Below are positions 16,288-23,947 of a DNA stretch of 36,318 nucleotides, one piece after another. Source of the stretch: JAKACU01 sp021821185. GTDB taxonomy: Bacteria > Bacillota > Bacilli > Alicyclobacillales > SLC66. The stretch spans positions 1 through 36,318 of the forward strand of contig DAHWJX010000021.1 in assembly GCA_027343965.1 (NCBI GenBank), written 5' to 3'. Under the pieces are notes generated by a model. It was not told the origin of the DNA. It worked only from the letters and a program-made list of their open reading frames with translations, and made no database searches. Both the position numbers and the translations under genes were made by a program. Positions within the stretch are counted from its first letter, which is position 1. Every line of letters begins with the position of its first letter.

Positions 16288-16303
16288 AAGCGTGAAAACG
16301 CTT
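16288..16303 (+). promoter_or_regulatory. GAAA-tetraloop hairpin ahead of malE
   Basis: AAGCGT-GAAA-ACGCTT, a perfect 6-bp stem with a GNRA loop, 93 bases before the chosen malE start. The sequence TGAAAACGCT also partly fits a CcpA cre box, so it could act as DNA operator or RNA structure. It overlaps the alternative GTG start at 16292. Confidence 0.4.
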
Positions 16304-16396
16304 GGGCAATCTCTAGCATTGATGGAGGCGCAAATTCCTTGGGGGCAAATGCCGTCCGATGAGGACGAAACCCAAAACAGAGAGGGGCAATTTTCA

Positions 16397-17641
16397 ATGA
16401 AACGTTTGTCAAAATTTACAGCAACCGCACTTGCAGTTGGAACACTCGGTACGGTACTTGCTACTGTAGGCGGCGGGCTGGGTGCTACCGCAACTCTCAA
16501 AGCAACACAAGGCGCATCTGTGCCGTCGGGTCAACATCTTACGATATGGTCTTGGTGGGGCGGCCCTGAAGCACAATTAATGCAACAAACAGCCAATGCG
16601 TGGGGCAAATTGCATAACGATACGGTAACCGTCATTGATAAATCAGCCGATAGTAATTTCAATGATTTTGAAAACGCTGTCCGTAGCAACTCCGCAGACA
16701 TGGCCATTGGTATCCCGCACAATAACTTAGGGCCACTGCAATTAGCTGGAGTTCTTGCACCCGTACCCAATGGTGAGATCAATAAAGCAGACTACATCAC
16801 CCCTTCACTCAATGCCGTATCTTTTGCCGGACGCATGTATGGGATTCCTCTTGCAGCTGAAACATATGCACTTTTTTATCGCACGAATAAACTTTCAGCG
16901 GCTCCGACAACATGGAATCAATTTATTACAGATGCCAAAAAAGTCGGCTTCGAGTTTCCAGATAATAACTTTTACTTCTCGTATGCGTATATTGGTGGCA
17001 TGGGCGGTTATGTGTTTGGTCAAAATCACGGTTATACAAACGCCGGTGACATCGGTCTCAATAGCAAAGGCGCCGTCGCTGGTTTGAATCTTCTTAAGGA
17101 TTTTGTCTTTAAATACCACTTTATGTCCAAGAACTTCAACAATAATTACGCCTTAACAGACTTTCAATCCGGAAAAACTGGGATGTATATCTCGGGTCCT
17201 TGGGACACGCCCGGACTGTTGAAAGCTAAAGTGCCTTTCAAAGTAGTTCCATTGCCGCTTTTACCAAACGGAAAACACCCACAAACCTTTGAAGGGTATC
17301 AAACCATGGTCGTGAGTTCGCGTACGCATAACGCTGCGGCTGCTTGGAGTTTAGCGCAATATATTGCAAAGACAACGCCGCTCAAAGAATTGGCTATTGG
17401 TCACCGCCTGCCAGTCCTGAAAGCTTTGATCAATGGACCACAAGTGCGTCAAAACCCGATTAACGAAGCTTTTGCGAAAGCTCTGCAATATGGCGTACCT
17501 ATGCCTAACGTTGCTGCCATGAATGCTGTGTGGACACCAGCTGGCAACATGCTCACTTTTATCACGCAAGGTAAAGAGGCGCCTCAAACAGCAGCAAATA
17601 ACGCCGTCAAACAAATTCGCGTCGGCGAAGCCATTCAATAA
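16397..17641 (+). CDS. malE: Maltose/maltodextrin ABC transporter substrate-binding protein
   Basis: 414 residues of the MalE cluster of solute-binding proteins: LTIWSWWGGPEAQ near the mature N-terminus, AETYALFYRTNKL, GKTGMYISGPWD and KTTPLKELAIGHRLPV. It captures maltodextrins outside the membrane for MalFG. The N-terminus (MKRLSKFTATALAVGTLGTVLATVGGG) is a signal sequence but contains no cysteine, so there is no lipobox, unusual for a monoderm binding protein. A GTG at 16292, 8 bases after AAGGAG, is in frame and would add 35 charged residues before the signal. The ATG at 16397 is preferred because it puts the signal at the N-terminus; the GAGAGGGG before it is a fair ribosome site. Confidence 0.9.
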   Translation: MKRLSKFTATALAVGTLGTVLATVGGGLGATATLKATQGASVPSGQHLTIWSWWGGPEAQLMQQTANAWGKLHNDTVTVIDKSADSNFNDFENAVRSNSADMAIGIPHNNLGPLQLAGVLAPVPNGEINKADYITPSLNAVSFAGRMYGIPLAAETYALFYRTNKLSAAPTTWNQFITDAKKVGFEFPDNNFYFSYAYIGGMGGYVFGQNHGYTNAGDIGLNSKGAVAGLNLLKDFVFKYHFMSKNFNNNYALTDFQSGKTGMYISGPWDTPGLLKAKVPFKVVPLPLLPNGKHPQTFEGYQTMVVSSRTHNAAAAWSLAQYIAKTTPLKELAIGHRLPVLKALINGPQVRQNPINEAFAKALQYGVPMPNVAAMNAVWTPAGNMLTFITQGKEAPQTAANNAVKQIRVGEAIQ

Positions 17642-17669
17642 TCACTTCTCTCACGAACGATATCAAATT

Positions 17670-17702
17670 TATGGAGGCACCTGCACGTAAGGTGCCTCCA
17701 TA
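17670..17702 (+). terminator. Intercistronic stem-loop between malE and malF
   Basis: A perfect 13-bp stem, TATGGAGGCACCT pairing with AGGTGCCTCCATA, around a 7-base loop. No T run follows, so it is more likely a 3' stabiliser of malE mRNA or a partial attenuator than a full terminator. This fits the usual need for excess binding protein. Confidence 0.65.
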
Positions 17703-17741
17703 TCTCCTTACAGCACAGTCTTTTATAGAGGAGGCCCAGAT

Positions 17742-18698
17742 ATGGCGACGTCAAGTGCAAAATTGCGCGCCGCGCATGGCCAAAGAAAAAAAACTCAACC
17801 TACCGCCTATGTATATCTCTTACCGGCGTTGATTACCATTGCCATCCTAAGTGTTGGACCTATTATCTACACGATCGTCATTTCTTTTACGAATTACGAC
17901 AGTGGTCCTCACTTTTTTAACTGGAATTGGGTAGGATTCACCAATTATCAAAATGTTCTATTTGGCGAATGGGGTCAGTACTTTTTACCTACCATTATAT
18001 GGACTTTTGTTTTTGCCATTCTCACGACCGCTCTAAATTACTTTCTTGGTCTGATTATGGCCGTCTTACTCAATAACAAACATATGAAAGAGTCTGTCGT
18101 TTATCGCGGTATCTTGATTATTCCCTGGGCTGTTCCAGCCTTAGCCTCTCAATTGGCTTGGAGTGGTATGCTTGATTATAGCCGCGGCAATATCAATCAA
18201 CTCCTTCATTTTATTGGGATCGCCCCAATTCCATGGCTTATCAACACATTCTGGGCCAAAGTAGCCATTTTACTTGTTAACCTATGGCTCGGTTATCCGT
18301 ACATGATGAACGTTTGTCTTGGCGGTTTGCAAGCTGTCCCTGGCGAGTTATACGAAGCGTCAGCCATTGACGGGGCCAGCCCCATCCAACAATTTTTCAG
18401 CATTACGCTTCCTTCTCTTTGGAGAATTAGCCTACCGCTAATTATTCCAACAATGGCATTCAACTTTAACAATTTCGGCGCTGTCTACCTTTTAACAGGC
18501 GGCAATCCAGCGAGTCAAACCAACCAATTTGCCGGATCGACAGACATATTGATCAGCGCCGTATATAAGATGATCGATCAACTTGCCATTTCACCATATG
18601 GTTTAGTTTCCACCTTGGCGGTCCTCGCCTTCATTGTCGTTGCCGTATTTAGTTACATCAATATGCACTTCACTCATGCCTTTGAGGAGGTCGACTGA
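17742..18698 (+). CDS. malF: Maltodextrin ABC transporter permease, MalF type
   Basis: 318 residues, six membrane helices. The EAA coupling loop is EASAIDGASPIQQFFSITLP (about 205-224), which docks with the ATPase. It is of the shorter Gram-positive MalF type, without the large periplasmic loop of E. coli. The ATG follows GAGGAGG. Its last codons contain the Shine-Dalgarno of malG, which starts 3 bases after this stop. Partner of MalG and MalE. Confidence 0.93.
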   Translation: MATSSAKLRAAHGQRKKTQPTAYVYLLPALITIAILSVGPIIYTIVISFTNYDSGPHFFNWNWVGFTNYQNVLFGEWGQYFLPTIIWTFVFAILTTALNYFLGLIMAVLLNNKHMKESVVYRGILIIPWAVPALASQLAWSGMLDYSRGNINQLLHFIGIAPIPWLINTFWAKVAILLVNLWLGYPYMMNVCLGGLQAVPGELYEASAIDGASPIQQFFSITLPSLWRISLPLIIPTMAFNFNNFGAVYLLTGGNPASQTNQFAGSTDILISAVYKMIDQLAISPYGLVSTLAVLAFIVVAVFSYINMHFTHAFEEVD

Positions 18699-18700
18699 AG

Positions 18701-19567
18701 ATGGCGAAGTCAAAAGAAACAATGGCCCCAGGCGAACGTGTCGGCCTCTATATTTCGCGTGTGGTTGTTTGGTTGGGGATGCTATTTGCGATTATTCCCA
18801 TCTATTTCGTCGTAAGAGCTTCATTTTCGCTCGGGACGTCATTTTACCAGACGAATCCATTCGATTGGTCCAACCTAACATTAGCTAATTATCAGTCATT
18901 AGCTACGCCATTCACCTCAGGCTATACGTTTGCGCAATGGCTAGGCAATACATTTCTTGTCGCCACATTAACATCTCTTGTTCAGGTATTTATTACGGTG
19001 ACCGCAGCTTTTGCTTTTAGTCGAATGAAGTTTTGGGGTAGACGTTACGGGCTTATGTTTCTGTTGTTATTGCAAATGTTCCCAACTTTAATGTCAGCTA
19101 CCGCTTACTACATCGTCCTGTCAGACATTCAAGGCTTAAATAATCTGTGGTGGTATATGGCTATCTTGTGCGGTGGAAGCGCCTATACGATTTGGTTGAT
19201 GAAAGGGTATATGGATACAGTTCCACGGGACCTTGACGAAGCTGCTATTGTTGATGGCGCAGGATATTTCAGGATATTTTGGCAAATCATATTACCTCTT
19301 GCCCTTCCGATGGTAGTTGTCGTCTTCATTTTCTCCTTTATCGGTATATTTACAGAATATCCTTTGGCTAATTTGCTTCTTACATCGCCAAGCAATTATA
19401 CCGTTGGTTTAGGATTGTATTGGTTGCTCAATCCGGCATCCCATGCACAGAACTTTACGCAATTCTCAGCAGCTGCATTGGTCATTGCAGTTCCCATTAC
19501 GGTGGTATATATGATTTTTCAAAAATGGATCGTTCGGGGTCTTACAGCCGGTGCTGTGAAGGGTTAA
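18701..19567 (+). CDS. malG: Maltodextrin ABC transporter permease, MalG type
   Basis: 288 residues, six membrane helices, EAA loop DEAAIVDGAGYFRIFWQIIL (about 178-197). Forms the transmembrane pore with MalF. GAGGAGG lies 10 bases before the ATG and inside the malF end. No ATPase gene (malK/msmX) follows, so the pair must use a shared ATPase encoded elsewhere, as known for MsmX in Bacillus. Confidence 0.93.
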   Translation: MAKSKETMAPGERVGLYISRVVVWLGMLFAIIPIYFVVRASFSLGTSFYQTNPFDWSNLTLANYQSLATPFTSGYTFAQWLGNTFLVATLTSLVQVFITVTAAFAFSRMKFWGRRYGLMFLLLLQMFPTLMSATAYYIVLSDIQGLNNLWWYMAILCGGSAYTIWLMKGYMDTVPRDLDEAAIVDGAGYFRIFWQIILPLALPMVVVVFIFSFIGIFTEYPLANLLLTSPSNYTVGLGLYWLLNPASHAQNFTQFSAAALVIAVPITVVYMIFQKWIVRGLTAGAVKG

Positions 19568-19597
19568 TCCTTCACAGCCCGTCAGGGGGTTGAAACA

Positions 19598-21388
19598 GTG
19601 TCACTCAAACAGGATATCGCTGCATCTATTTACCATGAATCGGTAGAACCTTTTGCCTATTCGTATCAAAATGATCTCTATGTCCGATTACGCCTAGGCA
19701 ATCGCGTAGCAGATCATGTTGACGTTATTCATTTCGATAAATTCAAACCAAAGGATACTCGCATTGTAACGCCAGCTCTTCCCTATGCAAAGCACGGAAC
19801 GACACACGAGATTTACCAGGCGTGTTTGCAGCGCGGTACCAAACGCTTCAAATATATTTTCGCTATCCACGTCGATCAAGAAACGTATTTCTACAGTCGA
19901 ATCGGGTTAACCGATGCGGAGCCAGAGGACATTAATGATACGTTTGAGGTTCCTTATCTTGGTGAACGAGACACCTACAGTCCACCCGACTGGATCGTCG
20001 GAACCACCTATTACCAGATTTTCCCAGAACGATTTAACAGAAGTGAAACAGGACCAGAACATAGTCGTACGTTAGTGCCATGGGATTCTGTACCGACGCG
20101 AGACAGTTTTTATGGCGGCAACATTCAAGGTATCATCGAAAAAATCGACTACATTGCCGATCTAGGCGTCACTGTAGTGTACTTCACGCCCGTCTTTGAA
20201 GCACCATCGAACCATAAGTACGATACGATCAACTATTTTAAAATAGATCCTGACTTTGGTACAGAAGATGATCTAAGACAACTTGTGGACGCATGTCACG
20301 CACGCGGCATGCGCGTAGTGCTTGATGCGGTGTTCAACCACATGGGTGTAGAACATCCAATATTTAAGGATCTCCTGCAAAATGGACCTGATTCAACCTA
20401 TGCGGATTGGATCTATCCAAAATCCTGGCCGCTTTCTATCGAGGAACGCAACTATGAGACATTTGATTTCGTACCGCATATGCCAAAATGGCGAACAGCA
20501 ACACCTGCTGTAGAAGATTATCTCAGCAAGGTTGGTGAATACTGGATTGACAAAGTGGGTATCGATGGTTGGCGACTTGATGTATCCGATGAAGTGGAGC
20601 ATACCTTTTGGAAGCATTTTCGCTCCCGTATCAAAGCAAAAAACCCTGACGTATTGATTTGCGGAGAGATTTGGCAGGTTGCGACACCATGGCTACGTGG
20701 TGATGAATTTGATTCCGTCATGAATTATCCTTTTGGTTTTGCAGTTCTTGAATGGTTAGCTAAAGGCACACTAAATGCTAAAGAATTCTTCTACCGTATC
20801 GAACGTATTCGAGCGCTCTACCCAGAACACGTCCTTCCTGCCTTATGGAATCTGCTGGATTCTCACGATACGCCGCGACTTTTAACGCTATGTAATGATG
20901 ACAAGACGCAAGCAAGGCTCGCAAGCTTCTTGCAATTTGCCGCCGTTGGGTCACCAGTGCTATATTACGGAGATGAAGTGGGTATAAACGGTGGCCCAGA
21001 TCCTTTATGCCGTGGTGGAATGGTTTGGGATGAAGATGAACAAGATCAAACGTTGCAGGAGTATTACCGTGCACTTCTGCGCGCTAGGAAAGATCACAAG
21101 GCACTTGTTAAAGGAAACTTCCGACCTGTTTTTGACGGACTGTCGAAACAATTGTATGGCTTTGTACGATCACTGAAAGATTCTGCCACTGATGAACGTC
21201 TTGAGACCATCGTATGTTTTGTAAATAATGATGACGAAGCTGTGTCCTTCCAATTCTCGGATGCGGCCCTTACACCAGGTGTTTACAAATGCATTTTCGG
21301 GAGTCTCAAAGGGCACACGGCCAGCACAAAAAATGTGCTATCCTTGCCTGCTAAAGATGCTTCCATGTGGCTATTGGCTGGTGAATAG
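19598..21388 (+). CDS. Cytoplasmic GH13 cyclomaltodextrinase / neopullulanase-type enzyme
   Basis: 596 residues, no signal peptide. The N-terminal about 130 residues form a CBM34-like domain, as in the dimeric GH13_20 enzymes. The catalytic barrel follows: TYYQIFPERFNR, region I DAVFNHMG, region II DGWRLDVSDEV with the nucleophile Asp, region III GEIWQ with the acid/base Glu, and region IV LLDSHDTPR with the third Asp. These enzymes open cyclodextrins and cut maltodextrins or pullulan. Its position after malEFG makes imported oligosaccharides the likely substrate. Starts at GTG 8 bases after AGGGGG. Cyclomaltodextrinase, maltogenic amylase and neopullulanase cannot be told apart from sequence alone. 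Confidence 0.9.
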   Translation: MSLKQDIAASIYHESVEPFAYSYQNDLYVRLRLGNRVADHVDVIHFDKFKPKDTRIVTPALPYAKHGTTHEIYQACLQRGTKRFKYIFAIHVDQETYFYSRIGLTDAEPEDINDTFEVPYLGERDTYSPPDWIVGTTYYQIFPERFNRSETGPEHSRTLVPWDSVPTRDSFYGGNIQGIIEKIDYIADLGVTVVYFTPVFEAPSNHKYDTINYFKIDPDFGTEDDLRQLVDACHARGMRVVLDAVFNHMGVEHPIFKDLLQNGPDSTYADWIYPKSWPLSIEERNYETFDFVPHMPKWRTATPAVEDYLSKVGEYWIDKVGIDGWRLDVSDEVEHTFWKHFRSRIKAKNPDVLICGEIWQVATPWLRGDEFDSVMNYPFGFAVLEWLAKGTLNAKEFFYRIERIRALYPEHVLPALWNLLDSHDTPRLLTLCNDDKTQARLASFLQFAAVGSPVLYYGDEVGINGGPDPLCRGGMVWDEDEQDQTLQEYYRALLRARKDHKALVKGNFRPVFDGLSKQLYGFVRSLKDSATDERLETIVCFVNNDDEAVSFQFSDAALTPGVYKCIFGSLKGHTASTKNVLSLPAKDASMWLLAGE

Positions 21389-21390
21389 AC

Positions 21391-22443
21391 GTGGGTTTTA
21401 ACATTAAAGATGTGGCGTCACTCGCGGGAGTTAGTCCTTCGACCGTTTCTCGGGTAGTGGCTAACCATCCGCGTATCAGTCAAGAAACTCGAGAACGTGT
21501 TCGCGCAGCGATGAAAGAGTTAGATTACCATCCTAATGCCATCGCTCGCAGCCTAGTAAAAAAGACATCTGACACCATTGGCTTGCTGATTCCTAGCCCG
21601 ATCGATCAGTTTTTTCTGAATCCCTTTTTTACAGAATGCCTACGTGGGATTACTTCCGTGACGCAACAAGCTGGTTATGATGTATTATTATCGACGGCCA
21701 ATTTCACCGGTTTTAATGATGAAACTCGTTTACAACACATGCTTGGCAGCAAACGAGTCGATGGTGTCATTTTGCTTAGCTCAAAAATCCATGATCCTTT
21801 GATTCCTATTCTTGAAGAAAATCATGTGCCATCGGTATTAATCGGTCGTCCTGCCGTTGCTTCCTCAATCAGTTGGGTCAACAACGACAATCAAAAAGCA
21901 TCCTATGATGCCACAACGTATCTGCTTCAACAAGGGCATCACCGCATTGGATTTCTTGGTGGTTCACAAGATCTTGTTGTCAGTGTCGATCGCCTGGCTG
22001 GCTACCATGCTGCTCTTCGTGATGCTTCAATCACTTTAGAGTCAAATCTTATCGTGTCAGCTGAATTTCTTGAAGAAGGCGGCTACACCGGTATGATGAG
22101 ACTTATGGCACTTGTCGAGCGGCCGACAGCTATCGTCGCATCGGATGATGTATTGGGATTCGGTGCCATGCGAGCAGCCGGAGAACTTGGTTACCGCATT
22201 CCTGATGATCTTGCTATCGTTGGCTTTAACGATATTCCACTTGCAAAAATGGCTAATCCACCGATGACTTCGATGAATGTGCACATTGATGAATTAGGTA
22301 AGATAGCTGCAGAAGTGATCATCGAGCAGATCTCGCAACCATCGCGTGGCAAAAGAACTGTCATCATCCAACATGACCTCGTCATAAGACGATCATGCAG
22401 TTCTGCGGCGCCTCCTTACTTTGGCTCTGTTATTACATCGTAA
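21391..22443 (+). CDS. malR: LacI-family transcriptional regulator (MalR-like)
   Basis: 350 residues. Complete LacI helix-turn-helix and hinge: NIKDVASLAGVSPSTVSRVV (3-22) and LDYHPNAIARSLV. A periplasmic-binding-protein-like effector domain follows with TIGLLIPSP, GVILLSS, VLIGRP and ASDDVLGFGAMRAAGELG. GTG start 2 bases after the stop of the GH13 gene; the ribosome site is weak, so coupling is likely. As last gene of the operon it probably represses malE expression through an operator near 16.2 kb. That is inference from position. Confidence 0.88.
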   Translation: MGFNIKDVASLAGVSPSTVSRVVANHPRISQETRERVRAAMKELDYHPNAIARSLVKKTSDTIGLLIPSPIDQFFLNPFFTECLRGITSVTQQAGYDVLLSTANFTGFNDETRLQHMLGSKRVDGVILLSSKIHDPLIPILEENHVPSVLIGRPAVASSISWVNNDNQKASYDATTYLLQQGHHRIGFLGGSQDLVVSVDRLAGYHAALRDASITLESNLIVSAEFLEEGGYTGMMRLMALVERPTAIVASDDVLGFGAMRAAGELGYRIPDDLAIVGFNDIPLAKMANPPMTSMNVHIDELGKIAAEVIIEQISQPSRGKRTVIIQHDLVIRRSCSSAAPPYFGSVITS

Positions 22444-22458
22444 GTAACGTAACTTTCG

Positions 22459-22482
22459 CGACCCTTAACGGGTCGTTTTTTT
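22459..22482 (+). terminator. Rho-independent terminator of the maltodextrin operon
   Basis: CGACCC-TTAAC-GGGTCG followed by seven T, 16 bases after the regulator's stop. Confidence 0.9.
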
Positions 22483-22550
22483 CGTTACGCACGCTTTTAT
22501 GGTGCGGTGCATAGCCTAAAAATAGCCTACTCATAAAGAAGGTGAGCCAG

Positions 22551-22940
22551 TTGACCGTTGTTAGTGCACCCACGATATTTCTAAAAAAAACGCCCTCCAT
22601 ACACCCAGTGCCATCTTCATCGGATAGTCAAGTAGAGCCTGATGAGTCAGCCTTATCATGGCTCCATCAGCATCGTGGTCGCGTGCGATCCGTGAAACGT
22701 ACTGCCATTGTACAAGAAACAATCCCGTCGCCCGCACTCAAACCAAGTGTCCTTACGATCATGAATCATTTATCCACAAACAGTTTGGGACACTCAGTAT
22801 CTGTCCTCACCCAATCCGGACGGCTTCACGGCATTCTTGAAGCGATTATCGAAAATGAACTCTTACTGCGTCAATCTGATGGGATCCTACGCCGAATTTT
22901 TGTTTACGGCATCATCAGCGTATCTCGCAATTCATCGTAA
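22551..22940 (+). CDS. Small protein with a DUF2642-like C-terminal domain
   Basis: 129 residues. The first about 80 are Pro/Ser-rich and look disordered. The last about 45 (LGHSVSVLTQSGRLHGILEAIIENELLLRQ, then FVYGIISVS) resemble the LSm-like fold of DUF2642, known from spore coat and other small Bacillus proteins. The match is from pattern memory. The TTG at 22551 is chosen because AAGGTGAG lies directly before it; the GTG at 22542 is inside that Shine-Dalgarno. The 3' end overlaps the convergent LysR gene by 37 bases. Confidence 0.5.
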   Translation: MTVVSAPTIFLKKTPSIHPVPSSSDSQVEPDESALSWLHQHRGRVRSVKRTAIVQETIPSPALKPSVLTIMNHLSTNSLGHSVSVLTQSGRLHGILEAIIENELLLRQSDGILRRIFVYGIISVSRNSS

Positions 22941-23821
22941 ATATCCAGCAGAGCTCTAGCTGTCATGCCTAGGTACCGATCGCGCCGATAGGCAAAGACG
23001 AGTGTGCGACTGGGTTGCGATGCGATCGGTACGTAACATGGGCTTTGCTTTGTCGTGTCCTGCAGCATCACCATATGCGGCACCACCGTAACGCCAAGCC
23101 CATGCGCCGCGAGCGACTGTGCCGTTTCAACACTGCTTGTTTCAAACGCCACATGGGGTTGAAATCCACTCTTTGCACACAATTGAAGTACCGTATGCCG
23201 AAAACCAAACCCATTTTTCAGGACAATAAAAGGAGCTTGCGCAAATTGATCAAGCGCAGTAGGAACGTTATTATCCAATACAATGTCTGGCATCCATGGA
23301 ACACGTTCACGCGGCAACGCGAGCACAAGCGATTCCGTCAGCATAGGACGAATCTCAAGTCTCGCATCATTCACGGGTAACGCCAGGATGCACAAGTCAA
23401 TGATTCCCTTCGCTGTTAATTCTTCCAATTGATCTGTCGATTCTTCCACTAGGTGGATACGTACATCAGGATAATTCATCGCATAAGCCCGCAGCACAGG
23501 CGGTAAAACATGTCCTCCCGTAATGGCAGGTGCTCCAATCGTTAATTCCCCCATCATACCTTGACTGCGTTCGCGCATCTCACGCAACAAGTCCTCACTC
23601 ATTTGCACGATTTGCCCTGCTTGTTCAAAGAAACGTTGCCCATCCGGAGTAGGCATGGTGGGCCCGTTTCCCCGATAAAATAAAGCCACACCAAGTTCCC
23701 GCTCTAATTTACTAATTTGTTGACTTAAGGAGGGTTGTGTCACAGACAGCGCTTGTGCGGCTTTCGTAAAACTCCGATAGCGATTGACCTCCAGCGCATA
23801 TTGCAACCACCGGAATTCCAT
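22904..23821 (-). CDS. LysR-family regulator divergent from leuCD
   Basis: 305 residues. Winged HTH at the N-terminus: RSFTKAAQALSVTQPSLSQQISKLERELG. The effector domain begins GELTIGAPAITGGHVLPPVL. The ATG at 23821 lies after AGAAGGTG and gives the normal LysR length; the 30 extra upstream codons lie in the promoter region. LysR proteins commonly control the divergent neighbour, here leuCD, and themselves. A matching LysR box lies in the gap. Effector not deducible; a leucine pathway intermediate is one possibility. Confidence 0.88.
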   Translation of the reverse strand: MEFRWLQYALEVNRYRSFTKAAQALSVTQPSLSQQISKLERELGVALFYRGNGPTMPTPDGQRFFEQAGQIVQMSEDLLREMRERSQGMMGELTIGAPAITGGHVLPPVLRAYAMNYPDVRIHLVEESTDQLEELTAKGIIDLCILALPVNDARLEIRPMLTESLVLALPRERVPWMPDIVLDNNVPTALDQFAQAPFIVLKNGFGFRHTVLQLCAKSGFQPHVAFETSSVETAQSLAAHGLGVTVVPHMVMLQDTTKQSPCYVPIASQPSRTLVFAYRRDRYLGMTARALLDIYDELRDTLMMP

Positions 23822-23856
23822 CGTAGCACCTTCTCTTGTGGTCATATAAGAAAAAC

Positions 23857-23871
23857 CTATCGAGTGTATAG
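23857..23871. promoter_or_regulatory. LysR box in the leuC control region
   Basis: CTATCGAGTGTATAG, a dyad with the T-N11-A pattern (T 23858, A 23870), between the divergent LysR and leuC genes. This is the standard primary site of LysR regulators. Confidence 0.5.
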
Positions 23872-23947
23872 ATTTTATATCATAGACGAATACGCTGTCA
23901 TCCAGTAACATGAGAAATAGAAACGAACGCTATAAGGAGGATACGCA

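Larger units (their letters stand above)
15958..16396 (+). promoter_or_regulatory. Intergenic control region of the maltodextrin operon
   Basis: No separate gene is seen in these 439 bases. GTCGAA (16018-16023) and TTCGAC (16050-16055) form an inverted repeat around an inner ACAG/CTGT pair. A TTGACG (16220-16225) with AATGTT 17 bases on is a weak promoter candidate. A LacI-type half-palindrome and a GAAA-loop hairpin are listed separately. From 16292 an in-frame GTG with its own AAGGAG opens into malE. Confidence 0.5.

Noticed and set aside
16340..16375. Hammerhead-like string CCGATGAGGACGAAAC before malE
   Set aside because: The conserved core needs CUGAUGA with a stem II between it and GAAA. 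The U is C and no stem II exists here.
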